Shown: piece after piece, positions 59,301 through 64,000 of the stretch
Layout of the letters: the number at the start of each line of letters is the position of its first letter
How positions within the stretch are numbered: the first letter of the stretch is position 1
Origin: Isoetes taiwanensis
Lineage: Eukaryota; Streptophyta; Lycopodiopsida; Isoetales; Isoetaceae
Reading direction: 5' to 3'
NCBI GenBank assembly: GCA_021234155.1
Contig: JAJEKV010000016.1
Coordinates: 4,425,896 to 4,489,895, forward strand
DNA: 64,000 nt
The notes under the pieces: model-generated
What the model was told of the DNA's origin: nothing
What the model saw: only the letters and a program-made list of their open reading frames with translations
The model's database searches: none
Translations under genes and position numbers: made by a program

Positions 59301-59338
59301 TCTAAATTTTCACTTGCTTGCTCTTTGCCATTGGACTG
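56316..59338 (-). CDS. DDE-type transposase (copy 1), nearly intact, three or more exons
   Basis: Cut-and-paste-type transposase of a family widespread in animals and seen in plants (DFxENY...EIQSxHW...SDG...HGKG signature); superfamily name not assigned. Exon 59338-58739: a helix-turn-helix-like segment RRLAAKALGIHPRNCSRAKK and TRVSPNFKDVRSGRGKHPKH. A 559-bp intron (58738-58180) follows. Main exon 58179-56316: FEKLKPYFVV; a Cys cluster CCCVYH, CTCDCKIC, CSECG (zinc binding likely); then the RNase H-like core VVDFAENYSF, EVQSKHWH, ISDDRKHDS, SDGAASQFKG and GHGKGEHDGAGAVIKR. Asp of DFAENY, Asp of SDG and Asp/Glu of GEHDG are probable metal ligands. A C-terminal beta-rich tail follows IGDVFAVV. 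One defect: a 1-nt shift at an A6 run (57690-57695). An upstream exon ending at a donor near 59363 is likely. Confidence 0.75.
58200..58735. repeat. Intronic array of CACTAAC / TTAGCA / GCTAAT motifs
   Basis: Within the 559-bp transposase intron, ACTAACAGTGG(A/C)AC occurs at about 58419 and 58480, TTAGCACT at about 58453 and 58547, and TGCTAAT or CATTAGCA many times. The mix resembles 50310-50740 at the opposite side of the element. Confidence 0.65.
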
Positions 59339-59739
59339 TACAAGAATTCAATGTTTTGTCACCTGCATGGATAATAGAAGTAAGAACATCAAATGAATTC
59401 ATTCTTTACATAATGGAAAAAACAAAATTGTGACACAAAACAAAGAACAAAGTAGATGACAACAAAGTAAGTGAGATAATCAAAGAACAAAGTAGATGAG
59501 ACAAAAAACTTCATATATTTGATAGACAAAAAGAACATTTGATAGAGAAAAAAAAATGAAAAAAAACAAAGAACAAAGTAGATGAGACAAAAACTTCATA
59601 TATATACAAAATATTTTACAAAAAAGGCCATAAGGCCAGTGCTTAAGGGGCTTTCAGGCTTCAGGCTTTCGGGTCGTAAGGCGGGCTTGTGCTTGAGGCT
59701 TTTAGGGGCTTCGGGCTTTCGGGGGACAGGCTTTCAGGC

Positions 59740-59995
59740 TTTCAGGGGCTTTCGGGTTCAGATTCGGGCTCACTCCAAACGTTCTCCTCCAATTCCCTCC
59801 TCCTTTGCCTTTTGGTCGGGCGGTCTTCGTAGCAGCTCTCAAAAATCATTTGTTTTTCGTCCTCCAATTCAGGCTCTTCCTCTTCCTCTTCCTCTTCCTC
59901 TTCCTCTTCCTCTTCCTCTTCCTCTTCCTCTTCCTCTTCCTCTTCCGCTGCATGTTGAACTAGCAGAGGCCATGGTGCCGGAAGAAGAGGATTTG
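59740..59995 (-). other. GAGGAA microsatellite in an acidic coding-like stretch
   Basis: About 12 GAGGAA units (minus strand) at 59875-59946 would encode poly-Glu, continuing in frame to ELEDEKQMIFESCYEDRP and EENVWSEPESEPESP, then a stop. Upstream the frame lacks an ATG and the neighbouring ATG reads Gly-Arg repeats instead, so repeat slippage may have shifted it. On the plus strand the same repeat gives poly-LP. Confidence 0.35.
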
Positions 59996-60439
59996 GGCGT
60001 AAGAAGCTGGCTTAAGGCAGAAGCGTGAGCTTGTAAGAAGAGCTTAAATCCTATGATTAGGCGCCTAGTGCTTAAATCCTATGCTTAGGCGCGTTAGTGT
60101 ACGAAAAACCTCACACGCGCCAGAACAATTAATTCGCAATCAGGCTTAAATATTTCGTATGACCATTGGAATTGACACATGTCACATCGAGGAAATGCCT
60201 TGACACTATATTTTTTCCAAGAATGTTGGGATAGTGATGGTACCAAAATAAATAATTGAATGTTATTCCAATGTCACAAATGTACATTCTTAAACAACAA
60301 TTCAATCTTCATTTCGAAGTACGTGTCCATGCACACCACCCTTGTGCATCCTCACTATTATTAATATATATACAAATGTGTGCTTACGTGCTTAGGTGCT
60401 GGAACAACAAATCACTTGCAAAGAATTAAATCAATTTGG
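59996..60439. other. Spacer between the two transposase copies
   Basis: CTTAAATCCTATG(A/C)TTAGGCGC occurs twice (60044, 60072). No coding domain. Confidence 0.4.
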
Positions 60440-63116
60440 TTAAGTGTCAAACAATTACAATGTTATTGGGAGTGGCCATAATTTTTCCATGGGTCTCCTG
60501 TGAAATTTTGTACATGTCTGTGCCTTCTATTTTGTCCATATCAATTTTAGGATATCTTACCATGTGGGCATTGTACCGGAGGCTTCAAGGTTGTTTAGTG
60601 AGCAACATGTACTTGAAATTACCCAAGAATTGATAATCTTGTCTACTTAAGATAACCTCATGCACTCCAAATTTTTGCCCCATCCATCTTTGTATGAATC
60701 TTCAAGTGTGCATTTGGGTTACATGCACTTGAGGATGTAGAAGTCCACACCCTCTGAATTGTCTACCTCGGCATTCAATTGCAAAATTGTCACCTACCTC
60801 TACCAAATTACTGATCCATTCATTGGCTTGTTCAAGAGTCTCTTTTTTCTTCTCAACTCCTGGTTTTAAGTCAGTTACCTCCCACTTTCCAAATCTACCT
60901 TTATTGATGCAGAGTCCCAATTCTGATCCATGCAAAACAAGCGAGAAACATGACAGCATCTATGAGCAAGCCCTGTTTGGTCTACTCCTGGCGGCGGATC
61001 GATCTGATGAATCTTCTTTGTGCCTTTAAGTGTTTCAATTTCATATTCTTGTATGTTTGCCACAACAGCAGGTTCAATTTCCCAAAAATATCTTTTGATC
61101 TCATCTATTTCATCAACTGACAGAAATTTTACATCTTTAGCATGCCTCAGTTGCACACTATTGGGTTTGAGTTGTTCCTTACTTAGCGACCTTTTGATAA
61201 CAAAGACTGCACCATCATGTTCACCTTTACCATGAGCGGTGGCAAAGTAGTTCCACACTATTTCCTTGTCATTCATTGTGAAGTACACCCTAAGAAAAAA
61301 AAAAGTTTTGCTGACTTGAATTGTGATGAGCAGCCATCACTCCAAACCCAATGCTTCTCATACTCTATTTCCCTGTTCCTTAAGCCATGCGAAGATGCTT
61401 TTGTAGGCAATGTGTTCCACAAATAGTGAGTCATGCACTTTATCATCGAAATGTAAAAGTGAGTCTCTTTTATGATCTTCCTACCATTGTTGAGTCTATT
61501 CCCGATCTGCTCCAATCTTACATTCTTTTTTTTTTCTTCTTTGGATCTGTCTTCTTAAATGCGCATGAGAACAGGAATATCGGCACTTTTGTCATGTCTA
61601 TATGTTATGTGAACAAGTATAGAAACTTGGTCTGTATGCGATTCATTGACCGGGCTCATTCTGGATCTTGATGATGTAATTTTCTGCAAAGTCAATAACA
61701 GATACAATTGTATCGTCTGGAAATGATGACACACACTATTTAAACTGATTGGCCTGCCAATGTACTATGTAATTGTGTGGAACAAAATCTGATATTACCT
61801 TCTTCACATCCTCTTGAAACTCTTTGGGACTTCTCTCCTTTTGTACTAATCAAGATAGGTTTGTACCTCAAAGCCTTTCTTGGATCCCTGAATTCTCTGA
61901 CCTGGTCCACAGGTTGCTTTTCAAATGTCTTCCAAGTAACTAGTAATGAACCCGTGCCATCCATTTCCTATGGACATTTTCTAATTCTATCTAACCCACA
62001 TTTTTTACACGCCAACATCAAGCAGTTATGATCAAACCACTCCTCATCATCACCTTTGTTGCAGACCACTTGTTTCCATAAATCACTGGTGCACTTGATT
62101 GTATGCTCCTTGGCTGCACATTCTGGGCCAGGGCCACAAATATCACAGTGGCAGTTGCAATTGTCATGAACTCCACCCAATTTTCTCATGATGTTCAATC
62201 CATGCATGATGTATTCAAATTTCAAGTGGTAGATAACAACATGTATGCCTTTCAACCTCTCAAAAGTCTGCAATGCAATTTTGATATCAGGATTCTCCTC
62301 TCTAAACCTGAGGTAGAATTGCAAATCTAGGGGAAATCGTGTGAATGCCAAATAAATGCTACAAAATGAACCCTACAATATAGGATGAATACTTACTTGG
62401 TCGACTTCAAGAAGGTGAATTGGATGTTCCATCTTTATTCTGTCTCTTGATACATACCTCCTCACGTCTTTCTTATATGGAGAAACTCTTGTATTCTCTG
62501 TCCAGAACTTGAGAACAACTTCTCTATTGTAATCTAACATGCTATCCATCCGCTTCCTCCTCCTGAACATTGACCAAGGTCCTTCCCCTTTGTTAGCTTG
62601 CACCCTTTTTTGAAAAGCATTTGAAATTGTTTTTCCGGGATGCCGAGCAATCTGACACTTGTTTGGTTCATAGGCTTGACACCATTTGTACCGTTCTTTG
62701 CCATTATCGGGTGGACTTCCTTGCACGAAAGCATGTCATGATTCCTCTCATACTTATGTTCTTGCATTGTTTCCTTCAAATTCTTCACCATTTGCTCGGC
62801 CATAGTAACCTGCTTAGATTTGTTTATAGAAGCAATTGGTAAATCCCTTGCCCTCCAAAGAAGACTGTCAAGGATACGGCCTTTGTCATTGTCATCAACA
62901 TTTGTACTAATTTGGTTGAATACTTCAAAAATTTCTCCTGAAATTTCTCTTATTCTGCGTCAGTCTCAATTTCTTATTCTTCTTTGAAGGCGAATCTTTA
63001 GAAGGGGAATTCTTCTTCATTGCTACCTTCTTTGCATACAATCTCTGCCTCTGATCTCTCTTCCTTGCTGCATCAATGGCTTTGTAAAGTGAACGGGGAG
63101 AGGAATTGGGTTTCAT
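60440..63116 (-). pseudogene. DDE-type transposase (copy 2), decayed
   Basis: Same family and order as the copy at 56316-59338, but broken into many frames. From ATG 63116: a Lys-rich N-terminus; TRVSPYKKDVRRYV (about 62480); CDICGPGPEC and LACKKCGLDRIRKCP (about 62180 and 61990); HWVWSDGCSSQFKS (about 61330); FATAHGKGEHDGAVFVIKR (about 61230); VGDNFAIE (about 60790); then VDFYILKCM with a stop and PKCTLED in the same frame. The last coding-like stretch ends about 60458. Several shifts and stops make it non-functional. The DFAENY region could not be placed confidently. Confidence 0.68.
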
Positions 63117-63291
63117 CTCTCCCGGATTTCTGTGTATTGCAAAATTGGTGAGGGCAAATTGTTGAATTTCGGTTCAGGCAATTCTTGGAAACAATTAGTC
63201 CCTCCATTTTGCTTGAATTCAAGATGGGTAAGCCCGCCATCCACGAATATGGCAGCCTTCTCTCAGCCTGTCATTTGACGAGCGCGCACCC

Positions 63292-64000
63292 TATATGTCA
63301 ATTAATCAATCATGCACGTCGTGTTTAAAACACGCCGATTTTAAGCACTTGTAAGCGGCGTCCGGACGGTGATTTCTGCTATCCAGTACCGATTTTGCAC
63401 CCCTATGCCCAAAAAAATTTCAACTTATGCTTTAGCCATTTCTTAGAGTCTTGTTTACTCGAACATAAAACTCGAACATATTACATGTTACTCGAACATA
63501 TTTCATGGCAAGCTACACCCCTAGGTCTAATGTTTTGGAACTGTGATCAGCCTCATATCCCAACCAATGTATTATGCCATGTCCACATGTACCATTACTC
63601 TCTACTGTTTTAAACACACCCCCCACTTCCCGCGCGGGTGCATATTCACACAAGAGGTGTGTTCGGGCATCGAGAGCTATTGGATGGGCATACTGAGGAG
63701 TTGTACCTCATCTTGGGTCGTAGGTAGTGATCCTCTTTTGTAAGGTATTCCCCACAAGATGGGGTACATCGTATAGCAAAAGTTGAAGAATGCTATATGT
63801 CGGGATTAAAAATATTTGATATGCATGTTTTGAACAAATGGAGGGAGGAGAAAAATGGCTCTCACTGCCCTATGTCACCCCTCGTGTGATTTTTCACCAT
63901 AGGGGGTTTTAAATTGGAATTTTTAAAACCTCTCGTGTCACTGCACCATAGGGGGAAGACGATGGTTTGTCCAAAATAAAAATTTTGCCCTTCAAGGCCT
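63292..64000. other. Right-hand flank, no gene
   Basis: No coding domain. CTCGTGTxA...CACCATAGGGGG occurs twice (about 63882 and 63933). GGTTTTAAA (63905-63913) and TTTAAAACC (63922-63930) form a small hairpin. Confidence 0.5.

Larger units (their letters stand above)
49601..63291. mobile_element. Candidate 13.7-kb DNA transposon (copy B) with RING/FCP1-like and DDE genes
   Basis: The left end GGGTCCTCGCACG is shared with copy A at 11811. The right end at 63291 reads, reversed, GGGTGCGCGCTCG, matching 10 of the first 14 positions. TAT flanks both ends (49598-49600 and 63292-63294), a possible 3-bp target duplication. Enclosed genes: coiled-coil/RING/FCP1-like (plus), acidic protein (plus), two DDE transposases (minus). 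Termini are inference from weak matches; it may also be two overlapping elements. Confidence 0.4.

Overview
The window is nuclear DNA of a plant, most likely a seed-free land plant (fern, lycophyte or bryophyte). The best single clue is an intact microbial-terpene-synthase-like (MTPSL) gene, a family known from non-seed land plants. The rest fits a large, repeat-rich plant genome: spliceosomal introns, LINE, Copia and Ty3 fragments, TE-type DUF7869 and DDE proteins, and kilobases of minisatellite and satellite-like DNA. No rRNA, confident tRNA, organelle segment, CRISPR array or bacterial operon was seen. Calls rest on reading motifs and translations by eye; no database search was run.

Layout. 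1-5 kb: a broken HhH-GPD DNA glycosylase-like gene, a glycine-rich repeat gene relic and an LRR-like repeat relic. 4.95-6.35 kb: the intact MTPSL gene, whose 5' leader and start codon are also present as an inverted copy just upstream, so a long transcript would fold into a 90-bp hairpin. 7.7-10.4 kb: a 5'-truncated LINE. 11.8-14.8 kb: a relic encoding a coiled-coil, RING-like and FCP1/HAD-like protein, followed by a Copia 3' end (14.8-16.1 kb). 16-24 kb: gene-poor DNA with microsatellites, tandem repeats and a 1.2-kb polypurine strand. 24.5-25.0 kb: the first two exons of a short-chain dehydrogenase on the minus strand. 25.5-35 kb: tandem repeats, a 19-bp minisatellite (26.9-28.7 kb) and a 5-kb higher-order array (28.7-33.9 kb). 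35.3-36.0 kb: an inverted, decayed copy of the MTPSL 3' end.

The most remarkable part is 37,652-45,785. It is an 8.1-kb DNA transposon whose ends can be read directly, because the flanking DNA exists as a paralogous empty site near 48,110. It has imperfect terminal inverted repeats, a 4-bp target duplication and two divergent genes: a DUF7869 protein (minus) and a ParB-like/beta-class (N6/N4) DNA methyltransferase (plus). Between them, and again in the introns of the methyltransferase gene, are about 18 copies of an unusual palindrome, GTGTATTCCGGAATACAC with 16-, 17- and 18-bp core variants. A ParB-domain methyltransferase surrounded by parS-like palindromes inside a plant DNA transposon is the leading candidate for an undescribed system.

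49.6-63.3 kb holds a second element type: a coiled-coil/RING/FCP1-like gene (plus) of the same architecture as the 12-14 kb relic, an acidic protein gene, and two related DDE-type transposases (minus), one nearly intact and one decayed. Dense TTAGCAC/TGCTAA-type motifs sit in the introns near both ends. Most element genes carry 1-nt frameshifts, many in A/T homopolymers; this is either decay or uncorrected long-read error.
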